From Deltaproteobacteria bacterium HGW-Deltaproteobacteria-15 (lineage in GTDB: Bacteria; Desulfobacterota; DSM-4660; Desulfatiglandales; HGW-15): DNA of 64,000 bases. The stretch spans positions 146,190 to 210,189 of the forward strand of contig PHBH01000005.1 of the NCBI GenBank assembly GCA_002840535.1, in the 5' to 3' direction. Position numbers and translations under genes: made by a program. Shown here piece by piece: positions 7,632 to 16,840 of the stretch. Numbering within the stretch: the first letter of the stretch is position 1; every line of letters starts with the position of its first letter. The notes beneath the pieces were generated by a model that worked only from the letters and a program-made list of their open reading frames with translations, ran no database searches and was not told the origin of the DNA.

Positions 7632-8648
7632 CTACTTCACCTCCACGACCCTCTCGAACTGATGGTACTTCCTCGCCATGTAGTGGAAGATCCCTTCCGG
7701 CAATGCAATGACGCTCAGGATCAGAATGCCGCAATAGATGGCGATCCGCAAACCCCCGAGCGCCCGCAGTGTCTCGGAAAGGGGGACCAGGACCATGCTC
7801 CCCAGCGCAGCCCCGGCAAAGGTGCCGGGTCCCCCTAAGGCAACGGCGGCCACGGGAAGAATAGAGTAGTCCAGCGCAAAGGCGGACATCCCCAGAAACT
7901 GGTAGTGATGGGTCATGAGAGCCCCTGCAAAGGCCCCTACGGAGGCCGAGATGAAGATGGCCTGGATCTTTCGCCAGTAGATGTTGATGGCGCCGCTCAT
8001 CACCGCCCGATCGTCATCCCTGATGGCCCTGAGCACGAGACCGTAGTCGGAGTTGATCACCCTCCTGAAGATGAAAAGGCAGCCGAGAAAACCCGCGACC
8101 GCGAGGTACGTAGCCACGATGTCGCTGGGAAAGGGGGAAAGGGAAGGCAACCCGTGTGTCCCCCCGAAGACCCCCGTCGCGTCGATAACCTTGATCAGGA
8201 GAAGGGGAAGCATGAGCGTGATCATGGCAAAATAGACCCCTCGAAGCCTCACCACGGGCGCAAGCAGCGCCGCGCAGAGCAACCCGCCTCCTATCGATGC
8301 CACCGGCACGGTGATCACCGGCGGTACATGAAAATAATGGTTCAGCGTTCCTGCTATGTAGGCGCCCATGCCGAAAAACAGCGCCTGACCCAGGGAAAAG
8401 AGGCCGCACGAAGCCATCAGGTCCCAGCTCAGCGCCAGGAGACCGTACATGCAGGCATAGACCAGGACCTTCCCCCAGTAGCCCTCGAGCAAAAGGGGGA
8501 GCACGAGGAGGGCCAGGACCGGCAGCGCCCTCGGCATGAGAAGATAGATCAGGTCCCTCCTCGAGGCGACCACGAACAGGGTGTCGGACCTTGCCTTGAT
8601 CCCCCGGTCCAGCCTTTTCCTTCTGAATTGGGCTTTTCTTTCCGCCAT
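7632..8648 (-). CDS. livM: Branched-chain-type ABC transporter permease LivM
   Basis: 338 aa, about ten hydrophobic segments, including LPVLALLVLPLLLEG and the conserved LivM stretch SWDLMASCGLFSLGQALFFGMGAY. The C-terminal half carries the ATP-binding-protein contact loop (LVLRAIRDDDRAVMSGAINI). The first 35 residues are basic and cytoplasmic. The start at 8648 lies 1 bp after the livH stop codon. Inner-membrane half of the permease pair. Confidence 0.92.
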   Translation of the reverse strand: MAERKAQFRRKRLDRGIKARSDTLFVVASRRDLIYLLMPRALPVLALLVLPLLLEGYWGKVLVYACMYGLLALSWDLMASCGLFSLGQALFFGMGAYIAGTLNHYFHVPPVITVPVASIGGGLLCAALLAPVVRLRGVYFAMITLMLPLLLIKVIDATGVFGGTHGLPSLSPFPSDIVATYLAVAGFLGCLFIFRRVINSDYGLVLRAIRDDDRAVMSGAINIYWRKIQAIFISASVGAFAGALMTHHYQFLGMSAFALDYSILPVAAVALGGPGTFAGAALGSMVLVPLSETLRALGGLRIAIYCGILILSVIALPEGIFHYMARKYHQFERVVEVK

Positions 8649-8649
8649 C

Positions 8650-9516
8650 TCAGACCCTCTCCTCCAGTTCCTTGTATTTCCCGAAGAGTCCTGAAGGCTT
8701 GACCACCAGCACAAGAACAATGGCGGCGAGGGGCACAATGATCATCCACTTCGCGCCGATGTATCTCGCGGCGGCGACCTGGCCGAAGCCGATGATAAAG
8801 CTGCCCGCGATCATCCCCAGCGTGCTCTCGAGGCCACCCACGATAGCCACCGCAAGGGCGTAGATGAGCACTTCCAGACCGATCACGGATTCCATCATGC
8901 CGAGAGGCAGCACCACCATGGCCGCCACCGCGGCAAGCGCCGAACCGAAAGCAAGGCTCAAGGAACCGATCCAATCCGACTCGATTCCGACGGAAAGGGC
9001 TGTTCTCTCGTTTTGAGCCATGGCCCTGAAGGCAAGCCCGATCCTGGTGTGATGGACGAAAAGCCAGAGAAGGGCCATCAGGACGATCCCGGTCAGCAGG
9101 ACAAAGAGCCGCTGGTAGTCCACCCCCACATTGCCGATGTCCATGCCGCCTCTCATGAAGATGGGGAGGCTGTAGCGCATGCCGTAGAACCCTTTCCACA
9201 TGAGGAGCTCCAGCACGCCTACGCCCGCGGCAAACGTGACGATCAGCTCCGCGAGAGGCATGCCCCTGACCCGCAGGAGAAAAACCCAGTAGAATAGGAA
9301 ACCCACGAGGGCCGTGATGATGACCGAGAGAAACGCGGAAAGATAAAAGGGCAGGCCTGCTGCATTCATGAGATTCCAGGCCGTGAATCCGCTCAAAATG
9401 TAAAGCGCACCGTGTGCGAAGTTGGCGATGCCGCTGATGCCGTAGCACAGGCTGAACCCCGCCGCATAGAGGGCAAGGATAACGCTGTTGATGGTGCCGT
9501 AGATCAAAAGTGCCAT
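8650..9516 (-). CDS. livH: Branched-chain-type ABC transporter permease LivH
   Basis: 288 aa, eight or so membrane segments. The N-terminus has the LivH signature SLCYGISGIANFAHGALYILSGF, and the coupling loop FRAMAQNERTALSVGI is present near residues 165-180. Forms the transmembrane pore with LivM. The gene is 133 bp from the binding-protein gene; that gap contains a GC hairpin and a CTCTCGCAGAG-type word. Confidence 0.92.
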   Translation of the reverse strand: MALLIYGTINSVILALYAAGFSLCYGISGIANFAHGALYILSGFTAWNLMNAAGLPFYLSAFLSVIITALVGFLFYWVFLLRVRGMPLAELIVTFAAGVGVLELLMWKGFYGMRYSLPIFMRGGMDIGNVGVDYQRLFVLLTGIVLMALLWLFVHHTRIGLAFRAMAQNERTALSVGIESDWIGSLSLAFGSALAAVAAMVVLPLGMMESVIGLEVLIYALAVAIVGGLESTLGMIAGSFIIGFGQVAAARYIGAKWMIIVPLAAIVLVLVVKPSGLFGKYKELEERV

Positions 9517-9603
9517 GATTTCCCGGTAAGCAAGGAAGAGGTTGCATTCTTCTCTCGCAGAGCACGCAGAGACAAAGGGCAGGTGACTCTGCGCTCCAGC
9601 GAA

Positions 9604-9622
9604 GCCCCGCCGTGGGCGGGGC
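9604..9622. other. GC-rich hairpin between binding protein and permease genes
   Basis: GCCCCGCC-GTG-GGCGGGGC, a perfect 8 bp stem. It lies just after the binding-protein gene in the direction of transcription. With no U-run it is better seen as an RNA-stabilising or attenuating stem, as in other importers where the binding protein is made in excess of the permeases. Confidence 0.4.
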
Positions 9623-9649
9623 AGGCGCGCGAGAGACGCTCTAAAACCG

Positions 9650-10942
9650 CTATTTTTTCATCCACGGGGGCAACTGGACTTTTCCTTCCGCCAGAAACTC
9701 GGGATAGACAGGAACCCTTTTAAGATTGCCGTCCTTGCCCTTTTGCCATTGGAACACCACGCACACGCCTGTCTCCTCCGCGCTCTTTTCCCCGAAGATC
9801 ATAACGTGGTTCTGGTCGAATTTTATTTTTCCGGAAACGCCGTCGTAGTCGGTTTTTTCCAGGGCTTCAGTGAGCTTGTCCGGATCGAGGCTTCCGGCCC
9901 GTTCAATGGCGTTCGCAAGCACGAACACGGAATCGTAGGCTGAGGAGTTCACGGCAGGCGGCTCGGGAAGCTCGCCGTATTTCTTCTTGAATTTGTCGAG
10001 AAACTCACCGGTCTTGGGGAGCTTGGCCAGGGCGAGAGTAGCCCCGACGGGAAATTCCACGGTAATGCCGTACTCCACGTCCGGCCCCACCGCTTTAGGG
10101 GCCAGGGGAGATCCCATGGGAGGGATGAACCCGACGAGAAGTGCGGGAACATTCATCGCGACATACTGCTTGGAGAAGTTCCCGGCTCCCAGAGGCACAT
10201 CCCAAACCATTCCGATAACCTGCGACTTGCTTTCCTTGGCCTTGCTGAGGGCCGGGGAAAAATCCGTGGCGCCGGCGGCATATGGTTCAAACCCCGTTTC
10301 GGTCCAGCCGTTCTCCTTGCAGTGCTTCTGCATCAGTCCTGCGAATGCCTTGGCCCACGCGGTATCCTGATAGATATAAAGGATCTTGTTCAGTCCAAAA
10401 TCCTTCTTCAGCATGTCGAGGGTGTGGGCGATGTAGGTTGCGTCTACCAGTGCGTCGGTCGTCACCCGGAACAGGTACTTGTACTTTGCCGGATCTTTCT
10501 TGAACTGCGCCTGGAACCCGGGTGTCTGGGCGATGGTTCCCAGGTGGGGGACCTTGTACTTGGCCACGAGGTCCATGGCGGCAATCAGCACTTCGGAACG
10601 GAAGGCGCCGATGACAATAGCATGCGGCTTTTCGCCGGTGATCAGTTTTTCATAGGCCATGAGCGCATCGTGCACAGGCGTTCCGGGCTCGCCTCCCCTC
10701 GTGTCGGCGACCACGACCTTGAGAGGCCTTTTCACGTCACCGACTTTGACCCCCCCCTTGGCATTGATCTCTTCCACGGCAAGGTTCACCGCTTTCAGGC
10801 CGTAGCTTCCAAAGGGCGTGTAGAGAGATGTGGGTACGCCGATGATCACGGGGTCTGCGCCCCGCACAACATTGGGAAAGAAAAAGCCGGGGCAAGTCAT
10901 CAGAAAAGCCGCCAGAACCACCATTACCGTGCTTCTTTTCAT
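9650..10942 (-). CDS. Branched-chain-type ABC transporter substrate-binding protein
   Basis: 430 aa precursor. A signal peptide is visible at residues 1-30 (KRSTVMVVLAAFLMTCPGFFF, cleavage near VRGAD), followed by a periplasmic-binding fold of the Leu/Ile/Val type (Peripla_BP_6) with VIIGVPTSL, AYEKLI and VIGAFRSE segments. AGGAGGT lies 8 nt before the ATG. It captures the substrate in the periplasm and feeds LivHM. In syntrophs and sulfate reducers such importers often carry aromatic or short-chain carboxylates rather than amino acids; with the linked acyl-CoA ligase that is plausible here but not shown. Confidence 0.9.
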   Translation of the reverse strand: MKRSTVMVVLAAFLMTCPGFFFPNVVRGADPVIIGVPTSLYTPFGSYGLKAVNLAVEEINAKGGVKVGDVKRPLKVVVADTRGGEPGTPVHDALMAYEKLITGEKPHAIVIGAFRSEVLIAAMDLVAKYKVPHLGTIAQTPGFQAQFKKDPAKYKYLFRVTTDALVDATYIAHTLDMLKKDFGLNKILYIYQDTAWAKAFAGLMQKHCKENGWTETGFEPYAAGATDFSPALSKAKESKSQVIGMVWDVPLGAGNFSKQYVAMNVPALLVGFIPPMGSPLAPKAVGPDVEYGITVEFPVGATLALAKLPKTGEFLDKFKKKYGELPEPPAVNSSAYDSVFVLANAIERAGSLDPDKLTEALEKTDYDGVSGKIKFDQNHVMIFGEKSAEETGVCVVFQWQKGKDGNLKRVPVYPEFLAEGKVQLPPWMKK

Positions 10943-11176
10943 GGTAAAGACCTCCTTTATTAGGGGTTGTTTGGCTACTTCACGACGAATTTAAATCGAT
11001 GACTACTCAGGCAAGGCATGGGCTGATACGGCTCTTCGACCGGCAAGAGCGAAATGCCGCATGGTATTCTCCTCAGACTAAGCTCTATTATCAGCCACTT
11101 AGGCGTTCTTCACAATGTATGGAAACAAGAAGTCCGGAATGGAACTCAAAAGGAAGGAATAAGTTTTCATACCAAG

Positions 11177-13756
11177 TCAGTCGGTTTTAGTCAAGCTATT
11201 TGCCAGCACTTCCCTCAGCTTGGCTGCCAGAGCCTTCGCCGAGAAGGGCTTTTCGATGAAGTGCACGTGAGGATCCAGGACCCCACGGTGGGCGATCACA
11301 TCGGCTGAATATCCGGACATGAAGAGGGTCTTCATGCGGGGCCGCATGGAGATCAGCCGCTCAGCCAGTTCTCGTCCGTTCATCTCAGGCATAACCACGT
11401 CGGTAATGAGAAGGTGGATCTCACCGCCATACTCTTCAGCCCAGCGCATGGCCTCGGTGACGGTCCTGGCGGTCAGGGCCTTGTATCCCAGAGTCTGCAG
11501 CAATTCCCGGGTCGTGTACAAAATGCCGACCTCGTCTTCGACTATGAGCACCGTCTCAGTCCCCTTCGGCAGCTCCACCTCTGCAGGGGACGCCGAAACC
11601 TCCATGACTCCTGCCTCAAAATACCTGGGCAGATAGATCCTGAAGGTCGTCCCTTTTCCGGGCTCACTGTACACGTTGATGAAACCATCGTTCTGCTTCA
11701 CAATGCCGTAGACGGTGGCAAGCCCCAGGCCCGTCCCCTTGCCCACCTCCTTGGTAGTGAAAAAAGGCTCGAAGAGGTGTTCGAGGGCTTCTTTGCTCAT
11801 CCCCGCCCCTTCGTCATGCACTGTCAGAAGCACATACTCCCCTGGAGTGGGGCCCGGATCATCGGCGCAGTACGACTCCTCGAACACCACATTGGTCGTT
11901 TCTATGGTGAGTCTTCCCACGCCGGCAATTGCATCTCTCGCGTTAACCGCCAGGTTGGCCAGGATCTGATCAATCTGGGAGGGGTCGATTTTCACCGGCC
12001 AGAGATCGAGGCCCGGAACCCAGGCCAGATCAATGTCCTCTCCGATGAGCCTTCTGAGCATCTTGAGCATGCCCAGGACCGTATCGTTCAGGTCCAGGAC
12101 TTTCGGGCTGACGGTCTGTTTGCGCGCAAAGGCAAGCAACTGGCGGACAAGGTTGGCAGAACGCTGGCTGGCCTTCAGGATCTCCTGAATGTTATTGAAG
12201 TGAGGTTCCGACGGGTTGACCTGCAGCACGGCCAGTTCCGCGTTCCCGACGATGATCCCCAGCATATTGTTGAAATCGTGAGCGATACCTCCCGCCAGCC
12301 TCCCTACCGACTCCATCTTCTGCGCCTGGTTCAATTGGGCCTGGAGTTTTTCCTTTTCCTCCTCCGCCCGCTTGCGGTCGGTGTTATCCCTGACAGTGGC
12401 TCGAATCCCCAGGATTCGGCCATCGGTGTCTGTGAGGAGCCGGTCGTCGATAAGGACCGGGACGGATGTTCCATCTTTTCGTCTGAAATTGCGTTCCACG
12501 CCCTTGCTGGGCGGCAGAATGCCGCCAAGTCGCGCCCGGATAATTTCCTGAGCCTCCCGGGCCTCTTTGTCCACAATGAAATTCCAAATAGGCTTACCGA
12601 GCATTTCCTCGGCGCTGTACCCGAGCATCGTCCTTTCCTGCCGATTGATGCTGGTGACACGCCCCTGGCTGTCAAGTGTGTGGTAACCCACAGGGGCTTC
12701 GTCATAGAGATCCCTGTACCTTTTCTCGCCTTCCCGCAGGGTCTCCTCAGTCTGTTTGATCTGAGCATAGAGCTGAGCATTGGCAATTGCTCCGGCAATC
12801 TGTGTGGCGACCTCATCGACAAGTTTCAGATCTTTCTCTTTGTATGCCCTGGAACTGAGTGATGCCAGATAGAGCACTCCCACCACCTGATCTCTTGATA
12901 TCAGTGGAGCCGCCATCACCGATCTTACGCCGGTCTGATAAGGGATCAGGAGCTCGGGGTAGTCTTCCACAAAATCCTCTTCCTTTTCAAGCTGGAGCAA
13001 AAGCCCTGATCTCGCCGCTATTACTTCACGCACCAGTCCGGACAAATGAACGGTGTACCCTTTGTACCGGTCAGGTATCTCTATCCCCGAGGTATATGCA
13101 AAGCGGTAAGTTCCCTGCTCGTGATTGATGAGGCCGATGGCGATTCGATCGAACGGGAGGATCTTCTTTGCCTCCACGGCAAATTGCTCATAGACGTCCT
13201 CAATGCTCAGTGTGGAACTGATGATTCTCCCGATCTCCGCCATTGTGCTGTTTACTTGAGCGGTCCGTTTTGCATTCTCCTCACTCTCCCGCAGCGCTTC
13301 CTCTGCCCGCTTGCGATGAGTGATGTCTCGAATCCAGACCTGGACGCCGGGCTTGCTTCCCAACAGGATGGCCCGTGCGAAGATCTCCCCTTCAAAGAAG
13401 GCTCCATCCTTGCGCTGAAGCGTAACCTCGTATTGCGGCGGGGGCTCCTCTCCGCGCATTCGGGCCTGGGCACGCTCCCGTGTGAGAGCTTGATCGGCAG
13501 GATGGTAGACGATCCAGTGATCCTGTCCTTCCAGCTCTCCCTCACGGTAACCGAGCATCTCGTTGAGACGTTGATTCACATAGATGATCTTGGAACCTTC
13601 CTGAATGAAGATCCCGTCGAAACTATCCTCGACGAGGCTCCGATACCTTTCCTCGGTCTGACGTAACGCCTCCTCGGCCCGCTTACCTTTGGCGGATTCC
13701 ACTTCGAGGTCTCTGACCCTTTGCTCCAATTCCTCATAGGAAGGTTTCTTTGCCAT
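11177..13756 (-). CDS. Hybrid sensor histidine kinase (PAS-GAF-PAS-HisKA-HATPase-REC)
   Basis: 859 aa from ATG 13756 (GGGAG 6 nt upstream). Order: short coiled coil, PAS (about 30-155), GAF (about 175-340), PAS (about 350-470), HisKA with [14 protein letters not shown] (phospho-His), HATPase with the G2 box [15 protein letters not shown], and a C-terminal receiver with VLIVEDE and the phospho-acceptor Asp in [13 protein letters not shown]. No membrane segment, so it senses a cytoplasmic signal. It stands alone next to the importer operon with a 234 bp gap. No dedicated output regulator is adjacent. Confidence 0.92.
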   Translation of the reverse strand: MAKKPSYEELEQRVRDLEVESAKGKRAEEALRQTEERYRSLVEDSFDGIFIQEGSKIIYVNQRLNEMLGYREGELEGQDHWIVYHPADQALTRERAQARMRGEEPPPQYEVTLQRKDGAFFEGEIFARAILLGSKPGVQVWIRDITHRKRAEEALRESEENAKRTAQVNSTMAEIGRIISSTLSIEDVYEQFAVEAKKILPFDRIAIGLINHEQGTYRFAYTSGIEIPDRYKGYTVHLSGLVREVIAARSGLLLQLEKEEDFVEDYPELLIPYQTGVRSVMAAPLISRDQVVGVLYLASLSSRAYKEKDLKLVDEVATQIAGAIANAQLYAQIKQTEETLREGEKRYRDLYDEAPVGYHTLDSQGRVTSINRQERTMLGYSAEEMLGKPIWNFIVDKEAREAQEIIRARLGGILPPSKGVERNFRRKDGTSVPVLIDDRLLTDTDGRILGIRATVRDNTDRKRAEEEKEKLQAQLNQAQKMESVGRLAGGIAHDFNNMLGIIVGNAELAVLQVNPSEPHFNNIQEILKASQRSANLVRQLLAFARKQTVSPKVLDLNDTVLGMLKMLRRLIGEDIDLAWVPGLDLWPVKIDPSQIDQILANLAVNARDAIAGVGRLTIETTNVVFEESYCADDPGPTPGEYVLLTVHDEGAGMSKEALEHLFEPFFTTKEVGKGTGLGLATVYGIVKQNDGFINVYSEPGKGTTFRIYLPRYFEAGVMEVSASPAEVELPKGTETVLIVEDEVGILYTTRELLQTLGYKALTARTVTEAMRWAEEYGGEIHLLITDVVMPEMNGRELAERLISMRPRMKTLFMSGYSADVIAHRGVLDPHVHFIEKPFSAKALAAKLREVLANSLTKTD

Positions 13757-14277
13757 AAGCAACTCCCAAGGTCATTTTGTAACCTCTTGCACAGGAATAC
13801 ACGAAGAGCGGATTCCAAACAAGAGGCTTATGGAATAAGTTCCTGCACTCTCACCACCCGGCGGCCTCAAAGACACGGCCGTCCTTTTCTTTTTGAAGAA
13901 TACTTCAGCAACCTGCTTGCCGGTGCGGTGTGTCGGAAGTCCTGCCATTTTTCCCGGAGCATAGGCACGTAGAATACAGGATTGATTGCCGGCTGCGGGG
14001 TTGCAGCGGGCGATCTGTTCGATCTTTTCCCTGTTTCACTGCCCACAGCACGAGGGTCGGTTCGACCCGGTCTTTTTAATTCAGTAGAACTACTTGCTGC
14101 GACCCGACCGGCGGAATGGAAGCCCACCGGCTCAATCGGGCGCGGTATGGCAATGAAATTGCATTAAAGTGAAATAATAGGAGAGATATCAAGGGGACGA
14201 TTATTGGAGAGACGCGCGTATGGATGCCGCGAGAAGAACCTTAAGGAGCTTTCCGATATGATGGAGAGCGGGAACAA
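13757..14277. other. 520 bp intergenic region
   Basis: Upstream region shared by two divergent kinase genes. The only recognisable content is a 62 bp copy of the treY 3' end (13990-14051) followed by a weakly similar tail to about 14075. I see no other gene and no clear promoter. Confidence 0.5.
13990..14051 (+). pseudogene. Duplicated 3' fragment of treY (copy A of a direct repeat)
   Basis: 62 bp matching 22034-22095 at all but three positions. In the treY frame it reads CGVAAGDLFDLFPVSL, the C-terminal end of the TreY protein, with no treY sequence before it. The similarity fades in the next 25 bp. It is the left copy of a direct repeat bracketing an 8 kb block (sensor kinase, small Cys protein, GH57, treY). 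Confidence 0.8.
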
Positions 14278-15849
14278 ATGAAATCTGCAGCCATGAGTCT
14301 CCCGAGGGCAGGATACCCGGACCGCCCGATCTTGCTGGAACCGGAAAAGGCGAAGCGTCTCCACAGGCAGCATGTGCAGGGCGCCTATGTCCGCAGCGGG
14401 GCGAGCCTGGCAATGTGCCTTGTCGCAGTGATCGGCTTTCTTGTCGGGAACATCACGAGAGAAAACCTCACGGGGATCGCCGTCTGTGTCGCCTTTGATA
14501 TCCTGATCAATCCCCCGACTCTAGCCGTGCTCAGGCGAATCCGGACAAAAAGATCCTATGAGATCTTTTCGGTGTTCATCAATTTCCTCGACATCATCGC
14601 CTTTACCGGAATCATCTATTTTGTGGGGGGAATCGTATACCTGTGGCTGAGCCTGACCCTGGCGGCCCTGATCACCTACGTGGGCGTTTTGGGGCCGCCG
14701 AGGCTGCCTTTCATCCTGGCGGGACTCTCGGCATTGAGCCTTACCCTCATGGTGTTTCTGGAGCACTACGGCATCATCCCCCACATGGATCCCCTGGAGA
14801 TCGCGCCCATCCGGCTGGTTTATCAGCTGGTGATCCTGCTGTCCGTAATCAGCCTGCTCTTCGTGGTGGCGTTCATCGCATCCTATACGGGTTCCCTGCT
14901 GAGGAGACAGCAGGCGAAATTGCGCAAACAGAAAGCGGAGTTGGAGGAGTCCCGCGAAAGCCTCAGGACCGCACAGGAAGAACTCCTGAAGTCGAATGAT
15001 GAACTCGAAAACCGGGTTCAGGCACGGACCGCTGAACTCGGCAAGGCGGTGCAGGCCCTGGAGGCCGCCAACCGTGCCAAGAGTGATTTTCTGGCCAACA
15101 TGAGCCACGAACTGAGAACCCCGTTAAATCACGTCATGGGTTTCACAGAGCTCGTCCTGGACAAGAACTTTGGGGATCTGAACGCCACGCAGGAGGAATA
15201 CCTCGGTGACGTGCTTCTGAGCAGCAGGCACCTGCTTTCCCTGATCAATGATATCCTGGATCTGTCCAAGGTGGAGGCGGGCAAGCTGGATTTGAACCTG
15301 GGCGAGGTGAATCCCCGGGAACTGATTGAGAACAGCCTGCTGATGATCCGGGAGAAGGCGATCAAACACGGTATCCGTGTTGCCGCAGAAACGAGAGACT
15401 TGCCCGGAACGATCAGGGCGGATGAGCGAAAGCTGAAGCAGATTATGTACAACCTCCTTTCCAACGCGATGAAGTTCACGCCGGATGGAGGGGAAATCCG
15501 TGTAACCGCGAACATAGTCCAGGAATTCCGAACTCCGGAGTCGGAGAGATCATGGGAAAAAACCGCAACCCATAACCCACACCGCGAACATCCCGGGCAT
15601 CTGCAACCATCCGGCATCAGGGTGTGCGTGGCTGACACCGGCATCGGCATTGAACCGGACAACCTGGAAAGGATTTTCAAACCCTTCGAGCAGGTCGAAA
15701 GCTCGACCAGCCGCAAGTACCAAGGTACCGGACTCGGGCTGTCCCTGACCCGGAGTCTTGTAGAACTGCATGGAGGCCGGATCTGGGCTGATAGTGGGGG
15801 AGAAGGGAAGGGAAGCACCTTTTGCTTTCAGATCCCTCTGAGACCATAA
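14278..15849 (+). CDS. Membrane sensor histidine kinase
   Basis: 523 aa. Five or six membrane helices lie between residues 40 and 205 (for example SLAMCLVAVIGFLVG, LVILLSVISLLFVVAFIAS), then a coiled coil (210-265), HisKA with SHELRTPLNHV (His277), and a HATPase with an N box (YNLLSNAMKFTPDGG) and DTGIGI and GTGLGL boxes. A Pro/Ser-rich insertion sits inside the HATPase near residues 415-440. It has no periplasmic sensor domain, so the membrane helices are the likely input module. No response regulator is adjacent; the nearest is the lone receiver at 22393. Confidence 0.9.
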   Translation: MKSAAMSLPRAGYPDRPILLEPEKAKRLHRQHVQGAYVRSGASLAMCLVAVIGFLVGNITRENLTGIAVCVAFDILINPPTLAVLRRIRTKRSYEIFSVFINFLDIIAFTGIIYFVGGIVYLWLSLTLAALITYVGVLGPPRLPFILAGLSALSLTLMVFLEHYGIIPHMDPLEIAPIRLVYQLVILLSVISLLFVVAFIASYTGSLLRRQQAKLRKQKAELEESRESLRTAQEELLKSNDELENRVQARTAELGKAVQALEAANRAKSDFLANMSHELRTPLNHVMGFTELVLDKNFGDLNATQEEYLGDVLLSSRHLLSLINDILDLSKVEAGKLDLNLGEVNPRELIENSLLMIREKAIKHGIRVAAETRDLPGTIRADERKLKQIMYNLLSNAMKFTPDGGEIRVTANIVQEFRTPESERSWEKTATHNPHREHPGHLQPSGIRVCVADTGIGIEPDNLERIFKPFEQVESSTSRKYQGTGLGLSLTRSLVELHGGRIWADSGGEGKGSTFCFQIPLRP

Positions 15850-15972
15850 AGGGAGTTCTCGATCCCTAAACGGGAAATGGACGCCCTGCGCTCGCGCAAC
15901 TCCGGTGAGTCACTCTGACAGGGCCGCGCCCGATAGGCGCCGTGGCAGGTCATCGATTATCCGGCAAGCTGT

Positions 15973-16254
15973 TTAATTGCTTTCGTCCAGGAGGACAGGC
16001 GATGCATGGACCGGATACTCCACATAAACGGCGGCGGTCGTTATCCTGGGCGGAGAAAGCTCTTTCAGCCTGCCGGCAAGAATCATCTCTTCCAGATAGC
16101 AACCCCTGCAGGTAAAAGAGACCCAGAACTGGTTCGCAGCGTGTTCGAGGCAATCCTCATACCTTGGACACAGGGTTCTTCTGGGAGGAGGAGACTCAAA
16201 GGCCTCTTCTTCCGTGAGGGTAAGGTAAAGTTCCCGAGGTCCAATGTTCTGCAT
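15973..16254 (-). CDS. Small cysteine-containing protein, unknown function
   Basis: 93 aa. AAGGAGG lies about 8 nt before ATG 16254, a convincing start. The middle carries CPRYEDCLEHAANQFW followed by FTCRGCYLEEM, i.e. C-x5-C and C-x2-C pairs that could bind zinc or an Fe-S cluster. I do not recognise a named family. It stands alone between a kinase and the GH57 gene, transcribed against them. Confidence 0.7.
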   Translation of the reverse strand: MQNIGPRELYLTLTEEEAFESPPPRRTLCPRYEDCLEHAANQFWVSFTCRGCYLEEMILAGRLKELSPPRITTAAVYVEYPVHASPVLLDESN

Positions 16255-16420
16255 GATCCGTCCTCCTTTTGTCAATGGTTGTTCCATGGCAGCAGTTCCT
16301 CGCAAGAGTGATTCAAATCTAATCTATCGAAATGGAAAAAGAAGGTAGGAAGAGGCTGTATTTGACTGTACCGCCTGCACCGTATACAAACAGGAGGCAT
16401 GATCCTTGAAATTACCGACA

Positions 16421-16498
16421 GGGGCACAAAATAGTTTGCACTCGAACGAGGCTGGCCATGCCATGCATAACAAAACGCAGACTATTTTGTGCTCCCCT
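16421..16498. repeat. 78 bp inverted repeat
   Basis: Left arm GGGGCACAAAATAGTTTGC (16421-16439) and right arm GCAGACTATTTTGTGCTCCCC (16478-16498) pair with one mismatch and a 2 nt bulge. The 38 bp centre has its own small CTCG/CGAG stem. Could be a miniature mobile element or a large RNA hairpin; it encodes nothing. Confidence 0.6.
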
Positions 16499-16614
16499 CA
16501 ATATCTGCCGGCGCGGGGGTACATGCCTGCTTGTTGTCCGATCTCTCATAGAATGTAGGCCTCTGAACGGGGAACCCCCGGAGAAGCTCCGGGGCAGGCT
16601 TTGAACCTTTCTTG

Positions 16615-16685
16615 CTGTTTTGAACATTGGAGCATTCGGGTTTTGGATTTGTTTCGAATTTCGGATTTCGATATTCGGGGATTTG
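16615..16685. repeat. TTCGAATTTCGGATTTCG word repeat
   Basis: Low-complexity stretch with CATTCGGGTTTTGGATTTG and TTCGAATTTCGGATTTCG, the same word family as 5819-5948. Confidence 0.55.
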
Positions 16686-16840
16686 AAGCCATGCCCTTTC
16701 TCCCCGGATCGGTCGAATTCTCACCGGGTCCTCCACTTCCAGTGGAGGGTTTAGTGACAACTAAGAATACAGGATTGCCCGTATATACCTGTACACCTTT
16801 CTCCCATATCCTTCTGGTAATCCACCCACGAGAACTCCTC

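Larger units (their letters stand above)
16255..16840. other. 586 bp intergenic region
   Basis: Separates the divergent Cys protein and GH57 genes. Contains the inverted repeat at 16421-16498 and a TTCGAATTTCGGATTTCG word repeat at 16615-16685. No gene is visible. Confidence 0.5.
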
